Shown here: positions 42,646 through 49,742 of the stretch, piece after piece
How the letters are laid out: each line of letters opens with the position of its first letter
How positions within the stretch are numbered: position 1 is the first letter of the stretch
NCBI GenBank assembly: GCA_036560705.1
Contig: DATBQR010000109.1
Span: forward strand, 1-64,000
Reading direction: 5' to 3'
Length of the DNA: 64,000 nucleotides
DNA from: RBG-16-66-20 sp036560705
GTDB taxonomy: Bacteria > Pseudomonadota > Gammaproteobacteria > Burkholderiales > SG8-39
The notes under the pieces: model-generated
Told to the model about the DNA's origin: nothing
Database searches by the model: none
Seen by the model: only the letters and a program-made list of their open reading frames with translations
Position numbers and translations under genes: made by a program

Positions 42646-43968
42646 TCAGAATTCGTAGCGTAGTTTGACGGCGTAAATGTTGCGCTGGTATTCGTAGAGC
42701 TCGAGGTTCGATTTGTTGCTCGACAGGGTCACTTCGCCGCGCATGCTCAGCTGGCGGGAGAACGCGTAGCTGGCGACGGCGTCCAGGGCGTAGTAGTCGT
42801 CCTGGCGCGTGGCCAGCAGCAGGATGTCCGGGCCCTGGTAGCGGCTCTTCTGGTAGGTCGCCCCCACCGACAGCCCCCATTTCGGCGCCGGCGTCACCGC
42901 GAGGGCGACCCGCCCGCCGTACATGTCGCGCCCCAGGTCCGGGCGGTTCCTCACGTTGTGCTCGTTGCCGATATTCGCGGTGGCGGTGAACAGCGGCTGG
43001 TAGTTGCCGATGAACGCCTTGCGGTAGCTGAGGCCGACCGCCTGGAAATCGGCGTCCCGCGGCTGGTTGTCGCCCGTGTAGCTCAGCCGCGCCAGCTGGA
43101 TGAACGGGCCGATCGTCTGCAGTTCGTCCAGCTGGTGGTGCAGCTCGCCGGAGACGCCGTCGAGCGCGCGGAAGCGCTTGTGGTCCACCTCGACATCCGC
43201 ATGCGACGCCGTCAGGCGGTAGAGGTTCTGCTCCTTCACGTACGCCAGCCCGCCGTTCAGCGCGATGTTGTTCTGGTCGAACTGGGAGGCGAAATTGTTG
43301 GCGTTGTACTTGCCGTCCAGCTGGCCGTTGGCGAAGAGCGAAAGCCCCGGGTAGATCGGATGGCTGACGCTGCCCCCCACCGCCAGCCAGGTGAAATCCG
43401 ACGGCGCCTTGACGCCGTTCTGGCCGACCACCACGCTGCCGAAGACGGGCAGGTTGATCCCCGGGCTGCCGACGCCGCCGTTGGCGTTGCTGTCGTGGCC
43501 GAAGCCCAGCTCGACGAACGCGCCGGTGGTCGTCTTGTACGCCGATTCGCGCGAGCGGAGCGCGCTCATGAAGCGCTCGATGTTGGCGGCGACGCCCGGC
43601 GGCGGATTGGCCTTCAGCACGCCTTCGAACTCCTCGCGCGCCCGGGCGTCCTCGCCGAGCACGAAGTAGCCGCGCGCCAGTTCCAGCCGTGCCTCGAGAT
43701 TCCCCGGGAAATTCACCACGTAGCGCTCGAGCGCCAGTACCCCCTCGCCCGCATGGCCGCTGTCGATCGCGGCGACGCCGAAATAGAAGTCGAACGCGGG
43801 CAGGCCGATCTGGTCCGGGTTCTGCTTGCCGAGCGCGTACGCCGCGGCGGCGTCCTGCCGCTCGACGAGCGCCTTGATGTCGTCGGCGGGCGCCGCGAGC
43901 AGCGCCGGGGCGAACGCCGTCGCGGCGAACGCCGCCAGCGCCACAATTGCCCCTTTTTCCCCCGCCAT
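42646..43968 (-). CDS. TPR plus outer-membrane beta-barrel protein, Slam (SlipAM/DUF560)-like
   Basis: A 440-residue exported protein: signal peptide 1-25, TPR-like helices about 30-125 (LALERYVVNFPGNLEARLELARGYFVLGEDARAREEF), then a C-terminal beta-barrel (about 145-440) of alternating strands ending YAVKLRYEF, with Phe last as in BAM substrates. GHDSNAN after the first strand is typical of SlipAM-type barrels. Slam proteins move TbpB-like cargo across the outer membrane; the next gene encodes a protein with TbpB-like domains. The sequence match is by pattern, not search. Confidence 0.65.
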   Translation of the reverse strand: MAGEKGAIVALAAFAATAFAPALLAAPADDIKALVERQDAAAAYALGKQNPDQIGLPAFDFYFGVAAIDSGHAGEGVLALERYVVNFPGNLEARLELARGYFVLGEDARAREEFEGVLKANPPPGVAANIERFMSALRSRESAYKTTTGAFVELGFGHDSNANGGVGSPGINLPVFGSVVVGQNGVKAPSDFTWLAVGGSVSHPIYPGLSLFANGQLDGKYNANNFASQFDQNNIALNGGLAYVKEQNLYRLTASHADVEVDHKRFRALDGVSGELHHQLDELQTIGPFIQLARLSYTGDNQPRDADFQAVGLSYRKAFIGNYQPLFTATANIGNEHNVRNRPDLGRDMYGGRVALAVTPAPKWGLSVGATYQKSRYQGPDILLLATRQDDYYALDAVASYAFSRQLSMRGEVTLSSNKSNLELYEYQRNIYAVKLRYEF

Positions 43969-44036
43969 AGCGGCGAATCTTAGCAGCGGACATCCCGTTC
44001 TGGCACACTAAATCGATCGCAAGGAGGTTAAAAAAC

Positions 44037-44786
44037 ATGAAACCGTTCGATCTCGCCGGCCGCGTCGCCATCGTCACCGGCGGCAACGGCGGCATCGGCC
44101 TGGGAATGGCGCGCGGCCTGGCCGCCGCGGGCGCGAAAGTGGTGGTCGCCGGCAGGAACGCGGCGAAGAGCGCCGCCGCCGCGAAGGAAATCGGCGGCGT
44201 CGCCATCGAGGCCGACGTCCTCAAGGAGGCCGACTGCCGCGCCCTCATCGAAAAGACGGCCGCGCAGCTCGGCCGGCTCGACATCCTGGTCAACAACGCG
44301 GGCATCAACGTCCGCAAGCAGCCGCAGGAATACTCGCTCGCCGAATGGCACCGGGTGCTCGACAGCAACCTCACCAGCGCCTTCGCCTGCTCGCAGGCCG
44401 CCTACCCGGAAATGCTGAAGGCCGGCGGCGGCAAGATGATCAACATCGGCTCGATGATGTCGATCTTCGGCGCCTCGTTCACCACGCCCTACGCCGCGTC
44501 CAAGGGCGGCATGGTGCAGATGACGCGCGCCATGGCCTGCGCCTGGGCGAAGGACAACATCCAGGTGAACGCGGTGCTGCCCGGCTGGATCGACACCGAG
44601 CTCACGCAGGGCGCGCGCAAGGCCGTCGCCGGCCTGCACGAGCGCGTGCTCGCGCGCACGCCCGCGGGACGCTGGGGCGAGCCGGCGGATTTCGCCGGCA
44701 TCGCCGTGTTCCTCGCGAGCGCGGCCTCGGATTTTCTTACCGGCACCGCCATCCCGGTCGACGGCGGCTATTCAGTGCAGGGCTGA
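44037..44786 (+). CDS. SDR family oxidoreductase (gluconate 5-dehydrogenase/KduD-like)
   Basis: A 249-residue classical SDR. TGGNGGIG at 14-21, NNAG about 87-90, Ser then YAASK (Tyr-Lys pair complete), closing GTAIPVDGGYSVQG. Probably oxidises a sugar acid or hydroxy acid with NAD(P). Strong AAGGAGG before ATG 44037. It diverges from the Slam-like gene with 68 bases between. Confidence 0.9.
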   Translation: MKPFDLAGRVAIVTGGNGGIGLGMARGLAAAGAKVVVAGRNAAKSAAAAKEIGGVAIEADVLKEADCRALIEKTAAQLGRLDILVNNAGINVRKQPQEYSLAEWHRVLDSNLTSAFACSQAAYPEMLKAGGGKMINIGSMMSIFGASFTTPYAASKGGMVQMTRAMACAWAKDNIQVNAVLPGWIDTELTQGARKAVAGLHERVLARTPAGRWGEPADFAGIAVFLASAASDFLTGTAIPVDGGYSVQG

Positions 44787-44802
44787 GCCGCCCCTGCGGC
44801 GC

Positions 44803-45228
44803 CTACTTCCGCGCCGGCGCGAGCAGCGTCAGCCCCGACGTGTCGGCCTCGCCCTTCGCCGGATCGACCAGCTCGGGGTGGATGTAGGAATCGAAGAACC
44901 CGCTGCTGAACTTCACGTATTTCTTCTCGCCGGCGGCGACGGAGAAATTCGCCACTCTCGAGGTCGATGTCGTCGTCGCCGCATAGCTCCCCGGCGGGAC
45001 ATCCCTGTAGAGCAGGCCGCGCCGGTCGAGCTTGCCGACTTTTTCGCCGTTCAGCAGCACGTCGGGCGTGTAGGCATCGCCCAGCACGCTGGTGCGGTAG
45101 AAGAACACGCGCCCCTTTCCCGGCTCGATGGGGGGAAAGACCTGCGCGCTCCCCATGAACGGCAGCGTGCCGGAGCACGCCGACACGGCGAGCAAAAGCA
45201 TGAAACAGAATATCCCGGTGGATTTCAT
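44803..45228 (-). CDS. DUF2846 lipoprotein
   Basis: A 141-residue lipoprotein: lipobox AVSAC, then GKGRVFFYRTSVLGDAYTPDVLLNGEKVGKLDRRGLLYRDVPPGSYAATTTSTS, the DUF2846 pattern. Function unknown, envelope. ATG 45228 overlaps the MaoC stop (ATGA). Confidence 0.85.
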   Translation of the reverse strand: MKSTGIFCFMLLLAVSACSGTLPFMGSAQVFPPIEPGKGRVFFYRTSVLGDAYTPDVLLNGEKVGKLDRRGLLYRDVPPGSYAATTTSTSRVANFSVAAGEKKYVKFSSGFFDSYIHPELVDPAKGEADTSGLTLLAPARK

Positions 45229-46097
45229 CGATCGGCCAGGGTGCATTTTCCGTTATTGATGACGACGGCATCGCCGCGCTCGGGGATACGGCAACGGAAG
45301 GAGACGGTCCTGCCGTCGACCCAGATGTCGGTGGCGATGGCCTCGCCGGGATAGACCGGCGCCGAGAAGCGAACGTCGAATCCGGCGATCCTCTTGGGGT
45401 CGTAGGCAGCGACCGTCTGCAGGATGGCCCGGCAGGCAATGCCGTAAGTGCAGAGGCCGTGCAGGATCGGCACCGGGAAACCCACGCGCTTCGCCAGGTC
45501 CGGATCCGCATGCAGCGGATTGCGGTCGCCGTTCAGCCGGTAGAGCAGCGCCTGGTCCTTGCGCGTCTGCAGAGTCGCAGTCGCGTCGGGTTTGCGATCC
45601 GGAATCGGATGCGGCTGCGGCCCGGAACCCGAGGGACCGCCGAAGCCGCCGTCGCCGCGCGCAAAGGTCGATCCGAGCAGCGTGAACATCGGCTTGCCGT
45701 CGGCCGCCGACTTCACGACGGCCTCGGTGTAGATGACGGCACCCTTGCCCGCGCCCTTGTCGTAGGCCGCGGTGACGCGCGAACTGGCGATCAGTTCGCC
45801 TTCCGGGGGCAGCGGCCGGTGCAGCGTCAGGTGCTGCTCGCCGTGCACCACTTTCGTGTAGTCGTAGCCGCAGTCCTTCAGCAGAGGGATCCGCGCGAGC
45901 ACCGTCGCCATGGACGGCACGGTCTTCAGCGCAGGGTGTTCGGCCGGGTTTTCGTACACGTACGGCAGCTCGTCCCGGTTCAGGGGATCGGCACCCATGC
46001 CGATGCCGATGGCGTACAGCATCGTCTCGCGGTCGGTGTACTTGAAGCGGTCGCCGTCGCGCTTCAGGGCCATCAGTCGCTCGTAGTTCAGCGCCAT
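45225..46097 (-). CDS. MaoC-like enoyl-CoA hydratase (double hot-dog)
   Basis: A 290-residue two-domain hot-dog protein like the hydratase-2 part of peroxisomal MFE-2. The C-half has the hydratase-2 motif YRLNGDRNPLHADPDLAKRVGFPVPILHGLC (catalytic Asp and His of D-x-N-P-L-H). It hydrates trans-2-enoyl-CoA to (R)-3-hydroxyacyl-CoA. The downstream-acting partner would be the SDR gene 7 bases before it, giving a matched hydratase-dehydrogenase pair as in MFE-2. Confidence 0.88.
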   Translation of the reverse strand: MALNYERLMALKRDGDRFKYTDRETMLYAIGIGMGADPLNRDELPYVYENPAEHPALKTVPSMATVLARIPLLKDCGYDYTKVVHGEQHLTLHRPLPPEGELIASSRVTAAYDKGAGKGAVIYTEAVVKSAADGKPMFTLLGSTFARGDGGFGGPSGSGPQPHPIPDRKPDATATLQTRKDQALLYRLNGDRNPLHADPDLAKRVGFPVPILHGLCTYGIACRAILQTVAAYDPKRIAGFDVRFSAPVYPGEAIATDIWVDGRTVSFRCRIPERGDAVVINNGKCTLADR

Positions 46098-46104
46098 CGG
46101 GTTC

Positions 46105-47004
46105 TCAGTCCAGTTCCAGACCGTCCATGCCGGAATTTTTCCGCACCTTCGGCAGCATCTCGCGGATCAGCCGGCCCGCTTCCACCGGATCGGCCACCTG
46201 CGGCACCTCCGCGCCGCGCCGCCAGCCCTCGCAGACGGCGATGCGCCCGACGCCCGCCTGGATCACTCGGCCGGTGATGTCCTGCGCCAGCTCGCTCGCG
46301 AGATAGGTGACGACGGGCGACACCCACTTCGGATCGCGCATCGCGCGCTGCTCCTCGGTCACCGCGCGCAGGCCCTCCGTCATGCGCGTCTGCGCGGAGG
46401 GCGAAACCGCGTTCACCGTGACACCGATGCGCTTCAGCTCGCGCGCGGCGATGAGGGTGAAGGCCGCGATGCCCGCCTTCGCCGCGCCGTAGTTCGACTG
46501 CCCGACGTTGCCGTAGATGCCCGAGGTCGAGGTAGTGTTGATGATCCGCCCCATCACCGGATCGCCGGTTTTCTTGTGGATCTCGCGCCAGTGGGCGGCG
46601 GCGTGCCGCGACGGCGCGAACGTGCCCTTCAGGTGCACCTGGATCACCGCGTCCCATTCCTCCTCGCTCATGTTGACGAGCATCCGGTCGCGCAGGATGC
46701 CGGCATTGTTGACGACGACATCGAGCTTGCCGTAAGCCTCGATCGCGTGATCGATCATGTGCTTCGCGCCGGCCCAGGAGCCGACGTCGTCGCCGTTGAC
46801 GATCGCTTCGCCGCCCGCCTTCCTGATGTCGGCAACCGTCTGCGCGGCGAACGAATCGTCGCGGCCGGTGCCGTCCACGTTCGCGCCGAGGTCGTTCACC
46901 ACCACCTTCGCGCCGTTCGCCGCAAGCAGGAGGGCGTGCTCCCGCCCCAGGCCGCGGCCCGCGCCCGTGACGATCGCAACCCTGCCTTCGCACAATCCCG
47001 GCAT
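46105..47004 (-). CDS. SDR, (R)-3-hydroxyacyl-CoA dehydrogenase-like
   Basis: A 299-residue SDR of the MFE-2/HSD17B4 type: TGAGRGLGREHALLLAANGAKVVVNDLG at the N-terminus is diagnostic, NNAGILRDRML next, then Ser and YGAAK. With the MaoC protein it would convert enoyl-CoA to 3-ketoacyl-CoA. ATG 47004 shares one base with the stop of the upstream gene (TGATG). A long upstream extension is a shadow of that gene. Confidence 0.9.
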   Translation of the reverse strand: MPGLCEGRVAIVTGAGRGLGREHALLLAANGAKVVVNDLGANVDGTGRDDSFAAQTVADIRKAGGEAIVNGDDVGSWAGAKHMIDHAIEAYGKLDVVVNNAGILRDRMLVNMSEEEWDAVIQVHLKGTFAPSRHAAAHWREIHKKTGDPVMGRIINTTSTSGIYGNVGQSNYGAAKAGIAAFTLIAARELKRIGVTVNAVSPSAQTRMTEGLRAVTEEQRAMRDPKWVSPVVTYLASELAQDITGRVIQAGVGRIAVCEGWRRGAEVPQVADPVEAGRLIREMLPKVRKNSGMDGLELD

Positions 47005-47345
47005 CAGCGCCGGCCCTTCTTCACGAAATCGAGCGAGGCCTGGAACAGGTCGAGATCCTTCGCATAGTCCGCCGCGTCGGCGCGCCTGACCTGGACCCAT
47101 TCGCGCGTGGTCGCCATGCCGCCGGGCGAGAATGGTCCGACGTAGTCGCAAGAAAACTGGAGCTCGGTGGCCATCGCCGCCGGCAGGCGCAAGCCGATGG
47201 CCTCGTCGCTGAGGCAGGCGAACATCTTGTCGCTGACGAAGTAGGCATCGAGGCCGTTGATTTTGCGCGCGCTGACCCCCGGCAGCTTGAGCAGCAGTGC
47301 GTCGATCTGCGCCTTGCGGCTGGACTCGGGCGCATCGGTCTTCAT
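47004..47345 (-). CDS. TfoX N-terminal domain-like protein
   Basis: A 113-residue protein resembling the TfoX/Sxy N-domain (ARKINGLDAYFVSDKMFACLSDEAIGLRLPAAMATEL). That fold in TfoX helps competence regulation, but single-domain copies have no known role. First gene of the minus-strand set leading to the SDR, MaoC and DUF2846 genes. Confidence 0.65.
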   Translation of the reverse strand: MKTDAPESSRKAQIDALLLKLPGVSARKINGLDAYFVSDKMFACLSDEAIGLRLPAAMATELQFSCDYVGPFSPGGMATTREWVQVRRADAADYAKDLDLFQASLDFVKKGRR

Positions 47346-47407
47346 GGGGAATCCGCCTGGGCTGTCACGGCGCCGGGTTACACTGCATCGGGACGGGGGG
47401 AAAACCA

Positions 47408-48010
47408 ATGGGAACGGCAAACACGGTTCTGGTCGTCTTTCTGGTTGTCGCGGCGGTGCTGGCAGTCTACCTCGTCATTATTTACAACAACCTGGTCACG
47501 GTAAAGAACAACGTCGCCAGGGCCTGGGCGAATATCGACGTGCTGCTCAAGCAGCGCCACGACGAGATCCCCAAGCTGGTGGAAGTCTGCAGGCAGTACA
47601 TGCAGTTCGAGCAGGACACCCTGGTGCGCGTCGCCGAGGCGAGGTCGCAGGTGGCAAAGGCGCGGGAAGCGCAGAACATCGGCGCCCTGGGGCCCGCGGA
47701 AGCGGCGCTGCGCGCGGGCGTCGCCAAGGTATTTGCCGTCGCCGAGGCCTATCCGCAGCTCAAGGCCAACCAGAACTTCATGCAGCTGCAAAGCCGCATC
47801 ACCGGCCTGGAGAACGCCATCGCCGACCGGCGCGAGTTCTACAACGACAGCGTCAACGTCAACAATATCCGCATCCAGCAGTTCCCGGACGCGGTCATCG
47901 CGGCCAGGTTCGGCTTCAGGGACGCCCACATGCTGGATTTCGAGGCGAAGGAGATCGCCGACGTGGACGTGAAGTCGCTGTTCGGCTCCAGGGCGGGCGG
48001 CGCCGCCTGA
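47408..48010 (+). CDS. lemA: LemA family protein
   Basis: A 200-residue LemA protein: N-terminal membrane helix (TVLVVFLVVAAVLAVYLVIIYNNL) and a long four-helix domain (NNVARAWANIDVLLKQRHDEIPKLVEVCRQYM..., FYNDSVNVNNIRIQQFPDAVIAARFGF). Function unknown; often next to GIDE/RING-like membrane proteins or TPM domains. It converges on the GIDE-like gene, 3 bases apart. Confidence 0.93.
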   Translation: MGTANTVLVVFLVVAAVLAVYLVIIYNNLVTVKNNVARAWANIDVLLKQRHDEIPKLVEVCRQYMQFEQDTLVRVAEARSQVAKAREAQNIGALGPAEAALRAGVAKVFAVAEAYPQLKANQNFMQLQSRITGLENAIADRREFYNDSVNVNNIRIQQFPDAVIAARFGFRDAHMLDFEAKEIADVDVKSLFGSRAGGAA

Positions 48011-48013
48011 CGT

Positions 48014-48937
48014 TCAGTGGCGGAAGACCCAGGCGAGGATCGCGACGCCGAGCAGGAAGCAGGAAAGGTGGATCCAGGCCCAGATCTTCATGTCCCGTTC
48101 CAGCCGGGACCGGCTTTCCGCGCTGATGAAGAACTGACGTCCATCGCCGGGTTTCGACACGATGTTCTGGGGTTGCGGCGGATTTGCGGCGAACTCGGCC
48201 TCGACGTCGCGCCGCGCCTGGGCCCGCACCCGCTCCCACTCCTGCTCGCTGAACTGGCCGTCGCCGTTCAGGTCGAAGCGCCGGATCAGCGCCGGCATGT
48301 CCTTCTTCCATTCGGCGATGCGCTGGCCGGCCTGCAGGCCGATGTCGCTCTCGGTGACGGTTGAACTCGTGGTGGCGAATTCGCCGAGCACCAGGAGCGG
48401 GTCGCCGGCGAGGATGCACCGCTCGGCATAGTTGAACCTTTCGTCGTGCCATCTCTGCACCCGCACGGAAACGAGCTTCGCGCCCACCGGATCGACGACG
48501 CATTCGCCGCTCCCGTCGTTCAGCATGAACGACCATTCGCTGGTTTCGTTTTCCTCCTCCGGCGAGCCTCCGCGTTCCCGCGGGTTCCGTTCCGTCTTCT
48601 GGTAGCTGTACCAGCAGCAACGCAGCTGCGTGAGCGGGCTTCGCAGGGGCTGGCCCGGAAAGGCCGCCGCCCGCCCTTCGAGCCTCACGTAGCCCTGGGG
48701 CGCCGAGACGATCCTCGACAGCGGGTAATCCTCCAGCGCCTGCAGACGGCGGTAGCTGGCGATCCAGCCCCAGAGGGCCGCGCCCAGAAACGCCAGCGCC
48801 GGCGTCGCGAACAGCCACAGCGGAAGCCCTCTTTCCGCGCGCAGCAGGATCAGAAGAACCAGCGCCACCGCCGCTGCGACGGCGGCGGTGACCGGACCAC
48901 GCAACTCCTCTCCCGCCATGGAAAGGAAGCTAGGCAT
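48014..48937 (-). CDS. GIDE-like membrane protein with EF-hand
   Basis: A 307-residue protein with two N-terminal helices (about 16-60), a GIDE-type domain (RIVSAPQGYVRLEGRAAAFPGQPLRSPLTQLRCCWYSYQKTE), an EF-hand loop DLNGDGQFSEQEW at about 222-234 and a C-terminal helix. The GIDE domain is shared with mitochondrial E3 ligase MUL1 but no RING is seen. EF-hand suggests calcium binding. ATG abuts the SDR stop (TAGATG). Confidence 0.75.
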   Translation of the reverse strand: MPSFLSMAGEELRGPVTAAVAAAVALVLLILLRAERGLPLWLFATPALAFLGAALWGWIASYRRLQALEDYPLSRIVSAPQGYVRLEGRAAAFPGQPLRSPLTQLRCCWYSYQKTERNPRERGGSPEEENETSEWSFMLNDGSGECVVDPVGAKLVSVRVQRWHDERFNYAERCILAGDPLLVLGEFATTSSTVTESDIGLQAGQRIAEWKKDMPALIRRFDLNGDGQFSEQEWERVRAQARRDVEAEFAANPPQPQNIVSKPGDGRQFFISAESRSRLERDMKIWAWIHLSCFLLGVAILAWVFRH

Positions 48938-49714
48938 CTAAAACAGCGAGTAGCCCCCGTCGATGAGGAAGGTGTCGCCGGTGTGGTAGCTGCTCGCGTC
49001 GCTCACCAGGTAGACCGCGATCGCGCCGAAGTCCGCGGGCTGGCCCCAGCGGCGCATCGGCACGCGCGGCAGCACCTTGTCGCGGAACTTGTCCCAGTTG
49101 AGCGCCTTCTCCGTCATCGCAGTCTCGATCCAGCCCGGCAGGATGGCGTTGGCGCGGATGCCGTGGCGCGCGAATTCGACCGCCAACGCGCGGATCATCG
49201 AGATCAGGCCACCCTTGGTGGCGGCGTAATGCTCGCCGCGCGGCTGCCCTGAAATCGCCGCGAGGCTGGCGGTGCCGACCAGCGCGCCGCCCTTGCCGTG
49301 TTCCGCCATGTGCCTGGCCGAGGCGCGCAGGGTATAGAACGCGCCGTCGAGGTTGACGCGCGTGACGCGCTTCCACTCCTCGGCGGTCATTTCGGTGAAG
49401 GATTTGACGCCGGCGCGCCCGCCCACGCCGGCATTGGCGAAGCAGGCATGCAGCGGCCCCAGCGCGGCGACGGTTTCGGCAAAGCGCTTTTCCACTTCCT
49501 GTTCGTCGCCCACGTCGCAGTGCAGCGCGATCGCCTTCCCGCCATGGGATTGGATTTTTTTAAGGGAAATTTCATTCTTTTCGGCGTTCGTTCCCCATAT
49601 GCAGACCGCGGCACCGGCCCGCGCGAGCGCCTCGGCCATGCCCAGGCCGATGCCGCTGTTGCCGCCGGTGATGAGCGCGGTCTTGCCGGTCAGGTCAAAA
49701 GCGTTGTAGGTCAT
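48938..49714 (-). CDS. SDR family oxidoreductase
   Basis: A 258-residue SDR: TGGNSGIGLGMAEALARAG, ANAG (in place of NNAG), Ser and YAATK, ending GDTFLIDGGYSLF. Resembles the SDR at 44037. Residues 43-60 (NAEKNEISLKKIQSHGG) come from an A-rich island at 49548-49595. Substrate unknown. Confidence 0.9.
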   Translation of the reverse strand: MTYNAFDLTGKTALITGGNSGIGLGMAEALARAGAAVCIWGTNAEKNEISLKKIQSHGGKAIALHCDVGDEQEVEKRFAETVAALGPLHACFANAGVGGRAGVKSFTEMTAEEWKRVTRVNLDGAFYTLRASARHMAEHGKGGALVGTASLAAISGQPRGEHYAATKGGLISMIRALAVEFARHGIRANAILPGWIETAMTEKALNWDKFRDKVLPRVPMRRWGQPADFGAIAVYLVSDASSYHTGDTFLIDGGYSLF

Positions 49715-49733
49715 GACGCGGACATTCTAGAAT
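49704..49733 (+). promoter_or_regulatory. promoter of the molybdenum hydroxylase gene
   Basis: TTGTAG (49704-49709), 18-base spacer, TAGAAT (49728-49733). Predicted transcription start is about three bases before ATG 49743. The promoter overlaps the 5' end of the divergent SDR gene. Confidence 0.45.
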
Positions 49734-49742
49734 GGAACAAAG

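Noticed and set aside
40431..42668. 745-codon frame antisense to the FecR-domain gene
   Set aside because: Same cause as above; no domain or signal peptide is seen and the minus-strand protein has clear domain structure.
44001..44006. TGGCAC, a possible sigma54 -24 element before the SDR at 44037
   Set aside because: The matching -12 TTGC element is missing at the required spacing.
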